A DNA stretch of 64,000 nt from Neoceratodus forsteri (Eukaryota; Chordata; Ceratodontiformes; Ceratodontidae): contig CM057456.1 of assembly GCA_016271365.2 (NCBI GenBank), positions 885,666,001 through 885,730,000 on the forward strand, read 5' to 3'. A program made the translations under genes and the position numbers. Of this stretch, positions 22,148 through 32,861 are shown piece after piece; the stretch's first letter is position 1; each line of letters opens with the position of its first letter. The notes beneath the pieces are model-generated. The model ran no database searches. It was not told where the DNA came from and saw only the letters and a program-made list of their open reading frames with translations.

Positions 22148-23290
22148 GTAGCTCTCAAATCAGGATGTAGTTTCAGAAGTTAACCCAAGGGAGGACAATG
22201 AGTTAAGAAGAAGGGCATGACTGACAATATCGAATGCATTAATTAAATCGATATAGACAGACGCAACTAAGTGTCCTCTGACTAGGGCCTTATGGATGTA
22301 GGTAGTGGGTTGCAAAAGGGCCGACGTGGTGCTGTGACCCTTGCAAATCCCATGTTGCTCAGGACAAAGGTGATTATCTTTTAATAAGTAGTCAGTGAGC
22401 TGGTCAGCCACGATTTTTTTCTAGGGCTTTGGAGATAGGGGGCAAAATGGAGATGGCACGATAGTTGTTGGGAGAGATACGATCACCGCCTTTTAGAATC
22501 AGAGGGATGACAGTATGTTTCCAGAGGGAAGAAAACTGTCCAAGGCAGAGGAAGAGGTTAGGATTTTAATTAGGGGAACAAGGACTGCATCTAGTGTGAG
22601 ATAGAGGAGTTTGAAGTCCAGTGTATCGCCACTATGGCGAGTCTTACCCACGACTTTGCAGAGATAGGTTTTGGCCTCTCGTATTGATATAGCCCGAAAT
22701 TGGAAAGAAGGGGAGTAGCTGGAGGAAAGGAGGGCAGATGGCGGAGAGGGGGGGTCGAAGAGGTTTGGGAGGAGCACACTACTGAGGTTGGAGAAAGCAT
22801 GTTTAATGCACTGGCTATTTGCTGTGGGTCCTGTGTAAGGGTGCCATTTACTGAGAGTTGAGAGGGTGTGGGGGAGACAGTTTTACCGTTAAGTTATTTG
22901 ATAGTGTCCCAGAATTTATGCCCAGAGCTCCTGGAGGAGAGAGCATTCTGATAGTAAGTGGACTTAGCCTGAGGCAGGGCCCAGGTGCATTTGTTTCTGG
23001 CCTCCCTATACCACTGTCTGTCCTGGGGTAGTCCTGAGTCAAGGGCTTTATGCCAGAGGCTATCTCAGTGGTGCATGAGGCCAAGTAGACTCTGAGAAAG
23101 CCAGGGGGTATCGTGGTCTTTTACAACCTGTCTGGAAACTGGGGCAAAGAGATCACAGGCAGTGTTAAAGGTGGAGATGGAATAGGTAACAGCACTGTCA
23201 GCGGTCCTTGCTGAGTCAGTGGGGGACCAATCGCAATTTATGAGGTGGTTTTCAAAGAGGGCTGTGGTCTCATCTTTGTCTGGCAGTCCT
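22148..23290 (-). pseudogene. L2-like LINE linker and N-terminal RT, minus strand, truncated at both ends
   Basis: On the minus strand from about 23290 the order is the linker ('FNTACDLFAPV', 'TPWLSQSLLGLM', 'STYYQNAL', 'FWDTIK'), a pre-RT segment (ORF 22777-22499: 'FQFRAISIREAKTYL', 'TLDFKLLYLTLDAVL'), and then RT motifs in 22411-22160: 'ADQLTDYLL', 'CPEQHGICKGHSTT' and 'VYIDLINAFDIVSH' (palm A). It breaks off before the active-site motif. Both this copy and the plus-strand fragment contain the linker, so they are two copies and not one inverted copy. Multiple frameshifts are present. Confidence 0.75.
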
Positions 23291-24437
23291 TGCCTCTTGC
23301 CTGCTATCTACTGCTAGCCTGGCTTCAACAACTAAGTTGTTGCTACCGAGTCTCTCTTTTTTGACGGTTGAAGTCTGTCACCCTACTGAATCGTTGCCCC
23401 ATCGGTCGAGTAATTTATTTTTTTACAGGGCTCAAGTCAGAGAGGGTAGGCCTGCGACAGTAGTATGTCCATGGCCGGGACCGTCACTCTGTCTGTTGGT
23501 TTCACCTCAGACTCACTGTCTCTCCCTCAGCTGGCGAACATCTGACCCGCATAGCCCGCTCGGTCCATGTCCGCCTGGGTGCCAAGGTAGTAGTAGCACC
23601 AGTACCAAAACTGACATGTTTTCATCTGACTCCATTGTTGATCGATCCGATCCAGAGTCTGCTGTGCTCTTCTGCATCACCTTCTGCTGCAGTCCTCACT
23701 TCTCCAGAGTCCCGAAGAGGACGAGTATTCTGGGTCCCTCTCCACCTAGACCACAGAGATAGACAACAAGGTTGGACAGAGAGTACATACAACAGATTCA
23801 GATATGGCAGAAAGGCGACAACATAATGATGATGATGATGATGAATCACATTAAAAACATGGTGGGTAATCACAGACCCAGGGCTGGGCAAACCAGGAGC
23901 GGGATGGAGTGACAGGAAGCAGGGAGAGTGGGAAAAAAAGGAGAATGTGTCGTTACAGTGGTTTCCTGGCACATTTAATTACATGCCATATATAACTGAA
24001 AACAGATAAACTGGCAGGCCATAACAAAAACTGCTACTGTAGTACTATTCCACCTGAAATTACTTTGCACCAGAGTGCAAGAAATCATGTGAAAAAGTTT
24101 GTGAACAGCTTCATCGGATAAAAACGTAAATACTTGTTGACACAGTTGCTGACTTTTGGTGGTGGTATTTACATTTTTTAAAAATATACTGATAAATGTT
24201 GAGGGCTTTTTGCAGCAAAGTAAATATCACAGCTAATTAAAAACTAGAAAATATCAGCAAATATGCACCGACAAAGTATCGGAACAGAGTACAGAACAGG
24301 ACAAGTGTTTACATTTTACAGCAGATTAAATTAATTACTCTTTCACAGGGAAGTCAAAATAGCTGGATGTTTAAAGCAAAGAACGGTGAATGGAGGGATC
24401 ACAGAGTGTACCCTGACAACAGACACTGTCAATCAAT
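23291..24437. other. Unassigned spacer with a short GAT microsatellite
   Basis: No gene is recognised. A (GAT)n tract lies at about 23826-23843. A 24-bp sequence at 23844-23867 recurs almost identically at 26305-26328. Confidence 0.3.
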
Positions 24438-24620
24438 CACTCAATCAATCAAAATCTTTATTTATCCAGGCTATCATCATTGAGCAAAGCTCATTTGCAA
24501 GATGGACCTGGTTGGTAAATACAATGCAAAATACATATATATATATATTACAGTCATGATAAATGAATACAATTTTCAGTATCGATAACAATCATGATAA
24601 AGGATACAATTTACAAAATC
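24438..24620 (-). mobile_element. 3'-terminal fragment of an L2/Rex-like LINE with (TGAT)n-type tail
   Basis: The plus-strand left edge 'caatcaatcactcaatcaatc' is a short-unit tail in reverse complement. It is followed by 'tttatttatccaggct' and 'cattgagcaaagctcatttgcaa', the same 3'-end layout as the fragment at 58453 and the LINE at 54957. It is a heavily 5'-truncated insertion. Confidence 0.55.
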
Positions 24621-24674
24621 AGAAATTATACTGGCTCCCAGTGTCATCTTTATAGGTTCCAACTAGGGGGACTT

Positions 24675-25100
24675 ACTGCTGAAGATGTGACCACAGGGTG
24701 GGATAGTTACGGTGAGTGTCGGCACAGATACAGGACTCCATGACAAAGATGTGACCACAGGTTGGGCTAGGCAAGGTGAGTATTGCCACAGATACAGGAC
24801 TTCCTGCTGGAGATGTGACCACAGGGTGGGCTAGGTGTGGTGAATGTTGCACAGATGCAGGACTCACTGCCAGTGAAGTGACCATAGGGTGGGACAGGTG
24901 TTAGTGTTGGCACAGATGCAGGACTCCCTGACAAAGATGTGACCACAGGTTGGGCTAGGCAAGGTGAGTGTCGGCACAGATGCAGTACTCACTGCCAGCA
25001 ATGTGATCACAGGGTGGGAAAGGTATGGTGAATGTCACCCAGTTGCAGTGATGTGACCATAGGGTGGGCTAGGCATGATGAGTGACAGCACAGATGTGCT
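24675..25100. repeat. Minisatellite, about 60-bp unit, seven or so copies
   Basis: Units follow the pattern gatgtgaccacagggtgggc, tagg...ggtgagtgt and ggcacagatgcaggactc. They vary by substitutions and short deletions, and the array degrades towards 25100. No coding signal is present. Confidence 0.85.
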
Positions 25101-25269
25101 ATGGTAGTAGAGATGGTGGTGGTTTTCAATGGTGGACACAGGGAGAGAAACACTGCATCATCTGTGGCTTTTGTGCTAATTACACTATGCATACTCCATT
25201 TAATGAAGGTGCAAAGGTTGCCTTTTCCAAGGCATTGCAAGTCATCGGTTCTATGTCATAACAGCGAAT

Positions 25270-26310
25270 GTTGATGGGGAAGGAGGGTGGCATTGGTGCC
25301 AGAGGGTGGGGAGGGGTATGGGTTCCAGAGGGTGTTGGGAGGGGGTATAGGTTCCTGAGGGTGGAGGAGGAGGCATGCATAGGATGGTAGAGGGTGGAGG
25401 AGGCGGGGCATGGATGCCGTAGGGTGGGTGGGGAGAGGGGACAATAGTGCCAGAGGGTGGGGAGAGGAAGGGGCATGAGTGCCACAGGGTGGTGAAGGAG
25501 GGCTGCATGGATACCAGAGGGTGGTTGGGGGGGAAGGTGGCATGTGTGTCAGAGTGTGGGTGAAGGGAGCAGGCATGGGTGCCAGATAATGGGTGGGAGA
25601 GGGGGCAATAGTGCCAGAGGGTGGGAAGAGGAGGGGGCATGGGTGCCAGAGGGTGGGTAGTGAGGATGGTGCCTGGGTGCCAGAGAGTGATGGGGAGAAG
25701 GATGGCATGGGTGTCAGAAAGTGGTGGGGGATGAGGGGAGTATGGGTGCCAGAAGGTGGGGGAGGAGGGAAGCATTGGTGGCAGAAGGTAGGGAAGGAGG
25801 GTGGTATGGGTGCCAAAGGCTGGGAAGGGGTATGGGTTCCAGAGGGTGGTGCAGGGGGTATGAATGCCAGAGTGTGGTGGGAGAGGAGGGGTGGCATGTT
25901 TGCCAGAGGCGGGGAGAAGGGGCATGGGTGCCAGAAGGTGAGTGAGGAGGATTGCATGGGTGCCAGAGGTGGGAGGGAGGATGGCATGGGTGGCAGAGGG
26001 TGGGGAAGGAGGGTGGCATAGGTGCCAGAGGGAGGAAGTGTATGGGTTCCAGAGGGTGGGGGAGGGTATAGGTGCCAGAGGTGGAGGGGAGGCATACATG
26101 GGATGGTAGAGGGTGGAGGAGGAGGAGGGCATGGGTGCCATAGGGTGGGTGGGGGAGGGACAATAGTGCCAGAGGGTGGGGAGAGGAAGGGGAATGAGTG
26201 CTTCAGGGTGGAGAAGGAGGGCTGCATGGATACCAGACGGTGGTTGGGGGGAGAGTGGCATGTGTGTCAGAGAGTGTGAGTGAAGGGAGGGGGCATGGCA
26301 ATGTAATCAG
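25270..26310. repeat. G-rich minisatellite, about 33-bp unit with higher-order period near 720 bp
   Basis: About thirty units follow 'catgggtgccagagggtggg' plus 'gaaggagggtgg', G-rich on the plus strand. A block starting 'aggcatgcataggatggtag' at 25371 recurs at 26090 with the same succession of variant units over at least 200 bp, showing a higher-order repeat. Long minus-strand Pro/His/Thr-rich ORFs (up to 336 codons, in two frames) arise because the repeat lacks stop codons; I do not count them as genes. The G-runs could form quadruplexes. Confidence 0.9.
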
Positions 26311-26328
26311 ATTAAAAACATGGTGGGT

Positions 26329-26977
26329 GTGGTGGTTCTGGTTGTGTTGAGCCAGCAGGCATGCTAGGGAGGGCATTTGGTGATTTGGATGATAGACAGA
26401 CATTGCAGGTGGCGACTTGACTGAGCCCGGTGAGTTAAATTACTAACCCTACTGGGGTTGGGGGAGAGAATTTTCTTGTTAGGTTACGGCACACTGCAGT
26501 TTATTATGATAGTATTACAGTAGCGCAGAATAAAATAATGCTTATGCTAGTACAAAATAATTGGAGACATGGGGGGCATGTAAAAATGGGATTTTGTACT
26601 CTCTGACCATGCCCCCATAGACATGAACATAAAATGTGGGCAGGGAGTAATCTGCCAACCCCAGTGGAGATTAAACCCAAGCATTCTGCAAGAGAAGGAG
26701 TTTAAAACACTATGCAGACTATGACAGAATATTTCTTTGGCTTTGCAGAAAATGAAACATCAGCTATAATGGCCAGTACAGTATTGGAGGCCTAAGGCCT
26801 ATAAGGCTTGTGCACCTGGTCACATAAATAATAGCTTATACTACAAATCAATGTGTAGACTTAGGCAGGAAGAGCTGAAGGCAAGGATCAGGCACCAAGA
26901 ACCCTCAAAAAGGAACATCAGAAACTTAAAAAAAGAACCCTGTAGTAGATCAGGGAGCTAGCTACCTTAAAATATGA
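26329..26977. other. Unassigned spacer
   Basis: No gene or recognisable element was seen here. Confidence 0.3.
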
Positions 26978-26986
26978 GACAAACAA

Positions 26987-27650
26987 ATATACATATTTTT
27001 TTAACTTTCTTATGTACTGGGAAGCTCAGGGCATCTCTCTGGGGTGTGGGTGCACACTCAAATGTACCCTCTACTCCCCAACTGAAACAACCCCACTGGA
27101 GAGCAAGATTGCTGAGCACCCTCAACCAAACCCATGGGACCTTCCAGCTCCCCGGATCACCCTGAGGGAGGGCGGGCCACCTCACCTCTTGGCGGCATTT
27201 CTGAGATTAGAGGGTTGGTCCCCAGGTCAGTCGAGGTGCTCTGGAAAGCCTGGTAGAGGATGGTCCGGACACAGGGATGAGGGATGCAGCCCCTGGGGCC
27301 CCCATTGCCTCCCTGTAGTCCCTGTTTTTTTTCTACTGTAGGCTGCCCCCTCGGAACTTGGACATGCAATAATGTCAAGGCACTAACGTGCCGACATCCA
27401 CCGCAGTTCTGCCCCATGTCTACTGTGCAGCCTGTTCCTTTTGCTTCCTCCGATCACCGACAGGGGCCACCCAGGAGCAGCACACACCCTGGATCTCTCC
27501 CCAGGGAGGGAGTGCAGTCCTCTGGATGCTCAATCCCTTCCCTCCCCTGCCGACCCCCAGCGGTCCGAGTTCATTCCTGAACTCGGGTCACCAGCATGGC
27601 GCAAGGTGTGGCCTCCAGCGCTTCAACCCTCAGCACCACAGGGCTAACAT
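26987..27650 (-). mobile_element. Retroposed SINE-like element, copy 1, with 9-bp target duplication
   Basis: The plus-strand left edge is a T-run (tttttttaactttctt), a poly-A tail on the minus strand. The sequence is homologous to the insertion at 41763-42286: both contain 'gcagtcctctggatgctcaat', a 'gctgacccccggt' block, 'gggtcaccagcatggcgcaa' and 'ggtgtggc'. GACAAACAA occurs at 26978-26986 and again at 27651-27659, the target-site duplication. There is no clear tRNA A/B box, only a weak B-box-like 'gagttcaggaatg'. The promoter origin is unknown. ORFs inside are not conserved between copies. Confidence 0.65.
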
Positions 27651-27659
27651 GACAAACAA

Positions 27660-28427
27660 GATATTAAACTACAAAGCTGAATATGTCTTATTTAGGCAGG
27701 GTTAAAATTATTGAGAGAGCAGGGAGAATGCCGGCAGAGTTCTAGCAAACAAGGCCAGAGTGAAGCTCATCAGAAGGAGGTATGGGACTCAGGTCCAACT
27801 CAGAAGAAATATCAACATGGAAAAAGCAGGTTTAAAGTTTTTGTAATAATCCCAGCAGAAAAATCTGTTTTGGTCCCAGGCATGGATATATTTCTTTCCT
27901 AGGAATACTGAATTAAGCCTCTTCTTTGGATCCAGTGAGCTACTGCCAGGCTTGTGAGTATTGAACGTTACATTCGCACATCCCAGCCTGCCTCCCCAAG
28001 TTAACCACAGTGACCGTAGGTGTCTGAGTTGCAAATCTTGGATTTAGAACATGAATAAAAAGGAATAAACTTTAAGGAGGGTTTAGGAGAGTTATAACCA
28101 ATTGCTTGTCGAGAATTTTGCGCATTTTCAGTGGAGGCAACACCAATGTAAATATGGAATGAATACCAGTGATAGAAATGGAAATTAGACCCACAATGGT
28201 AATTTGTTTTAGTTCTTCCAAAGCAGTCAACATTTGTTATTCAGTGCGTTGGGTTGATTTCTCCCTCTGAGCACCCAGAGTTATGAAAACTCAGCTGACA
28301 GGGACATTCCTCACTGGGTAACAGCAGGGACAGGCTGAGGGGTCAGACATATTGCATCGGGGCTGTCTCTTCTGCTCCGACTCTTACTGACAGAGTTTAA
28401 ACAGACTTCTGTCTTTGTACAAAAATA
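27660..28427. other. Unassigned spacer
   Basis: No gene, tandem repeat or recognisable element end was seen. Confidence 0.3.
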
Positions 28428-29109
28428 AATACTCCTTTTTGGCCTGCAGGCCTAGTGGTCTGCAGTCTGAAATTGATTCTGATCTGCCCCCTCCTTGGTT
28501 AGCATAACATGGTCATTTTTGTTACTTAGATGCTGGAGTTGGAATTTCATTTGGGTTGCTTGCTGGCTGCGTATCATTTTTATTTAAATATTGCTGCCTG
28601 GCTGTTTTGTATATCTGCGTGCTAACGGTCTTGGAAGTGGAACACATGGAGTAAAGTTTCCTCCCTTCCCATATTACGTCTTCTTTACCTCTGTACTTTG
28701 TTTATAATATGGAGTTTGTCTAGTCCAAAGCAAAAACTGTGCCAAAAGTGGCAGGACCAGGACCATCCCCTATGGCCCTACTTAATGAAGCATGCACACT
28801 GGGCACTAAGACAGATGCCAGCTGAAGGGCTAGCCAAGATCAAAAATATTCTGCTATTGATTTAATCATGATCAGAATATTTTTGGTCTTGGCTAGCCCT
28901 TCAGCTGGCATCTGTCTTAGTGCCCAGTGTGCACGCTTCATTAAGTAGGTCGGGCCATTATGGGATGGTCCTCATCCTTCCACTTTTGGCACAGCTTTTT
29001 CTCAAACCTATGATAGTGTTTGTACTTTGTCCCTTTACCTTTATAACTTTCTGGGAGACCACTATAATTATATTATTACACCTGCTCCTCCCTTCTTGAT
29101 CCTCGAGGC
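28428..29109. repeat. Duplication unit 1 carrying a 125-bp-arm hairpin
   Basis: The unit runs from 'actcctttttggcctg' to 'ttgatcctcgaggc'. Inside it, 28730-28853 is the near-perfect reverse complement of 28873-29003, with a loop of about 19 bp. The arms include 'tggcaggaccaggaccatcc', 'ggcactaagacagatgccag' and 'aaaatattctg'. The whole unit is repeated from 29310. Confidence 0.75.
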
Positions 29110-29309
29110 GGTACCTACCACCCTCAGAGAGAGACAGCAGGCTGCCAGCTGTACCTGTACAGGAAGAGTCCACTGTCCTCCTCACACCTCCCAAGGCTGA
29201 GTCCATCCTAGACTGTACAGAGACAAGGACAGACAACAGACAGGTAAGGTAAATCATAGCACATGGTTGTTGTTGGAGCCAGTGGGCATGCTTGATGCTT
29301 AGTTCAGAG

Positions 29310-30704
29310 GTAACTCCTTTTTTGGCCTGGTGGTCTGCAGTCTGAAATTGATTCTGCCCCTTCCTTGGTTAGCATGGTCATATTTGTTACTTAGATGCTG
29401 GAGTCAGAATTTAATTTGGGTTGCTTGCTGGTTTCATACAAAAAAGCAATCTACCACAAAAGGGTGTGGGTGATTGCAGGATATACCCACGCCCCTGGTG
29501 TGGTGGTTTGCTCACGAGGTGCAACCAAGTGAGGAAAACACACCAGGCATGGGTAAATCCTGCCATCACCCACCCTCAAGTGGTATTAAAGGAATAATGC
29601 CAGACAGAGTGGGTGTTATGCTGGGATTTTGTTATGCAAAGCTGCCCCCATCTCCTGCAGTCGCTATCGCAGGATTTCATTTCGCATTGTTCTGATGTCC
29701 TGGGTACAACTGGCAGAAGAAAACAAGTAAGAAACTGTTAAATACTTGAAGCACAGTGTGCTTTAGTTTTGAACACATGCGCTCTGTGACAATGGAGTCT
29801 GTTCGTGGTGGGTGTAAGGTTGTTCTCAGTGTCTTTGGACCGGGACATGGGCATGAGTCTTCTGAAGGCATCTGATAACAGAAAGCAGAAGCTGAACATA
29901 AAAAGTGTACTGGGGAATAAAGATAGTAAACTGAGTTGGAGTGATGTTTCACTAACGTGAAGCTGATCAGGAACATGGGTTGTACTTTGACTGTGAGCAG
30001 GGAGCAGGTGCTGCTGGTAGCTGATGTCGGGGACGGCTGCAAACTAATTTTTTTTAGTTATTTGTAATGTGGTCTTGATTGTGCTGGGACTAGAGTTGGG
30101 ATGTAATGCTGAGATAACATTCCGGTTCCAGTCCCAGTCTGACCAATCGGGGACCAGGATTCTCTCTTGCCATTGTATAATTTTGATTTGAATATTGCTG
30201 CCTGGCTGTTTTGCATATCTGCATGCTAAAGGTCTCAGAAGTGGAACATGTGGAGTAAAGTTTCCTCCCTTCATGTAATATGTCCTTTTGCCTCTGTACT
30301 TTGTTTAAAATATGGATTTTGTCCAAAGCAAAAGCTGTGACAAAAGTGGCAGGACCAGGACCATCCCCTAATGGCCCAACCTACTAAATGAAGCGTACAC
30401 ACTGAGCACTAAGACAAATGCCAGCTGGAGGGCTAGCCAAGACCAAAAATATTCTGATATTGATTTAATATTTTTGGTCTTGCTAGCCCTCCAGCTGGCA
30501 TCTGTCTCAATGCCCAGTGTGCACGCTTCATGAAGTACGTTGGGCCATTATGGGATGGTCCTGGTCCTGCCAATTTTGGCACATGTTTTTGCTCAAACAT
30601 GATAGTGTTTGTACCTTTAGTTTGTCCCTTTCCCTTTAGATCTTTCTGGGAGACCACTACAGTTGTATTATTACACCTGCTCCTCTCTTCTTGATCCTCG
30701 AGGC
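29310..30704. repeat. Duplication unit 2, split by a 0.73-kb insertion, with a second hairpin
   Basis: The first part (29310-29437) and the last part (about 30172-30704) together match unit 1 at 28428-29109, including the hairpin (arms about 30321-30454 and 30467-30594). Between them, about 29440-30170 has no counterpart in unit 1 and is an insertion. The insertion carries its own imperfect inverted repeat, 29461-29502 against 29540-29580 (gtgggtgat.gcaggat...). Unit 2 has diverged from unit 1 by substitutions throughout. Confidence 0.7.
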
Positions 30705-32861
30705 ACTCCATACACAGAAGTGTAGAATTAAGTGACAGAAGCAACCAAGTTCTGAGTACTGTAGTGCCAGTACTATCCATAATCTTCCCAGGCTAGTAAC
30801 AGGTTTTTTTTTCTGTCAAGTTCATTTTGTGATTGTGAAAGGTCTTGGGGGGGTGAGATTAAAGTATAAGCATGGGAAAAATGACATGGTATATCTTGAT
30901 TTCTTTCAGCTGTGAATTAATCAAATCAATTTTTTGGTTACATTACTGCTGTGTTTTGTTGATGTGGAACTTTAGAATGGAAGCTAGCCTGTAATTGGAA
31001 TTTGCAATGCCTGAGGATGGGAAAAAGTCTGTCTAAATTAAAACATGATCCTCCATTGTACTATGACTGATGTTGTCCTTGAAAGTGAGTACAATCTGAC
31101 CACCATGACAGTCAATAGCAGCAGCCATTTCAATTCAGATCAAATGATATATACATTTTGGAGTTCCAATTCCATATTGAACCATTCTCTCCCCATAGGT
31201 GCGCTACAGGTACGTACCATTGCTAAAACTGTTGGTGGTTATGTGAATTCTAGTTTATGCCAGGGCCATGCACCTGGCTGCTACTGTGCTCTGCTTTTTT
31301 TATTTCTTTGTGCAGTATTTAGGTCCTGTAGCATTCATTGCTGCCTTAGTGACAACTGACAACCTTTCTAGTCTCTGAATTTTGACACTTGTGTGGTGTG
31401 ATTAACCAGCATGATAAAAAAAAAAAATGTCAGGTGTTTCAGATCTTTCGCTATCATCCATGAAAATAAATACACACGCCACACTTTCCTGCTTTCCTTT
31501 GACTGTGCCATTGTGTTTTGATTTGCCAGAAGTGTTGAGAAGTTACCTAGCTTGCCCTATGTAGGGGGATAATTATCGTCCTTGGAGTTAAATAAGCTAA
31601 TTCTTAGACACCTCTGACACAGCCAGCTAGATCTGTGTATTGAATATAGAGAATACTTGATGGGCAAATATCCACGACCAGTGTGTTCTGACACAAAGGA
31701 GTTCTGATTCCCACTGACTACTCAACTGAAACACAAGAGGTCCGTGGGAATCAAAACCATGAGGTTGCAGAGCACACTGACTATGCTGTTGCTCATCCTG
31801 TATTTTTTTAGAGTGCATAGTAATATGTGAAATACGTGCATTGTGGGTTTTTTCTCTTTCGCAACGAAACTGACCAGTGCAATGATAATCTATAGAGGTT
31901 CTAGAATGCTGTTCTACAACAGAAGGATACAATTACAGTCAATGACCTTTGAACTACGGTACAACAACATTCTGAAAAGGATGGCTTTCTATATGGAACA
32001 ATTGTCTATTATACAATGTACATGATTAAAAGAGACTATATAGATTCTTGAAGAGCATCATGAGCATGCTAAATAACTGCTTTCAAAAAGACAGGTTTCA
32101 AGGGAAACGTCCACCCCGTCAAATCGGACCCAACCTCAGCTTGAAGCATGGTGCAATTACCATGTTTACTAACAGTTCCTTTTTTTTTCTTTTACTTACT
32201 ATGCAGTCTGTATTTAACATTTTATCTGGCTGATCCTACACTCTCCCTGCCTGCATTTTAAAACTCTGCAACCTTCGCAGCACTCCCACAACCACCCATA
32301 GCTGTCCACAGAGTGATGTGTCATGTGTGGAGCTGCAGGGGTAAATCCAGGGAAGTACTGCACTGTCAGAGCTTTTAATATCTCAGGTTTGGATATTACG
32401 TGCCTTGGTGCTATACCAAGACCAGTCATAGACTGTCAGGCAGCTATAGTACTTCTCTGGGCCGTGCCCCAACAGCTCACCACACTTGGGGTGTGTATAT
32501 TTTTCTGTTTACCATTCTTTGGTAACTGGATAAGGCACAGAGTCTATTTCTTGTGGCCTGTGTCCAGTGAACACTGTGAAAACAGTAGGAGGGTTAAGTT
32601 ATTCACACACATTCACATAATATGCAAGATGATCAGATGTTGTGGGGTTCATACCTAACTGTCTGGATGTACCAAGCTGCATCTTAATTTTTTTTTTTTT
32701 ACTTCAATTAAATATTCTGTTGTGGTCCACACTTTTTTTTGGGGAAGACTTGTGGTAGGGTAATGTTGAAGATAGTTAGTGGTAAGTGATCATAAGCTTT
32801 GAAGATTTTCAGCTACAAGCTTCTATGTTAATTTTTGTATTATAGATAATATTGTAGAAAG
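30705..32861. other. Unassigned region upstream of the hAT transposase
   Basis: I see no convincing gene. A block at 31945-31985 ('atgacctttgaact', 'gtacaacaac') resembles 1590-1615 in the MITE near 1.2 kb, so some MITE sequence may be present. The stretch nearest 32861 may be the 5' part of the hAT element, but no TIR was identified. Confidence 0.3.

Noticed and set aside
21021..23290. A single LINE with a twin-primed 5' inversion
   Set aside because: Both halves contain the linker, and the order of sense and inverted parts is opposite to that of twin priming.
23337..23762. 141-codon plus-strand ORF
   Set aside because: No recognisable domain, conservation or context; composition is like spacer sequence.
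25593..26021. 142-codon Gly-rich plus-strand ORF
   Set aside because: Same minisatellite read on the other strand.
25251..26261. 336-codon (and a 323-codon overlapping) Pro/His/Thr-rich minus-strand ORF
   Set aside because: It lies entirely inside the G-rich minisatellite; two frames are open at once because the repeat contains no stop codons. No signal beyond repetition.
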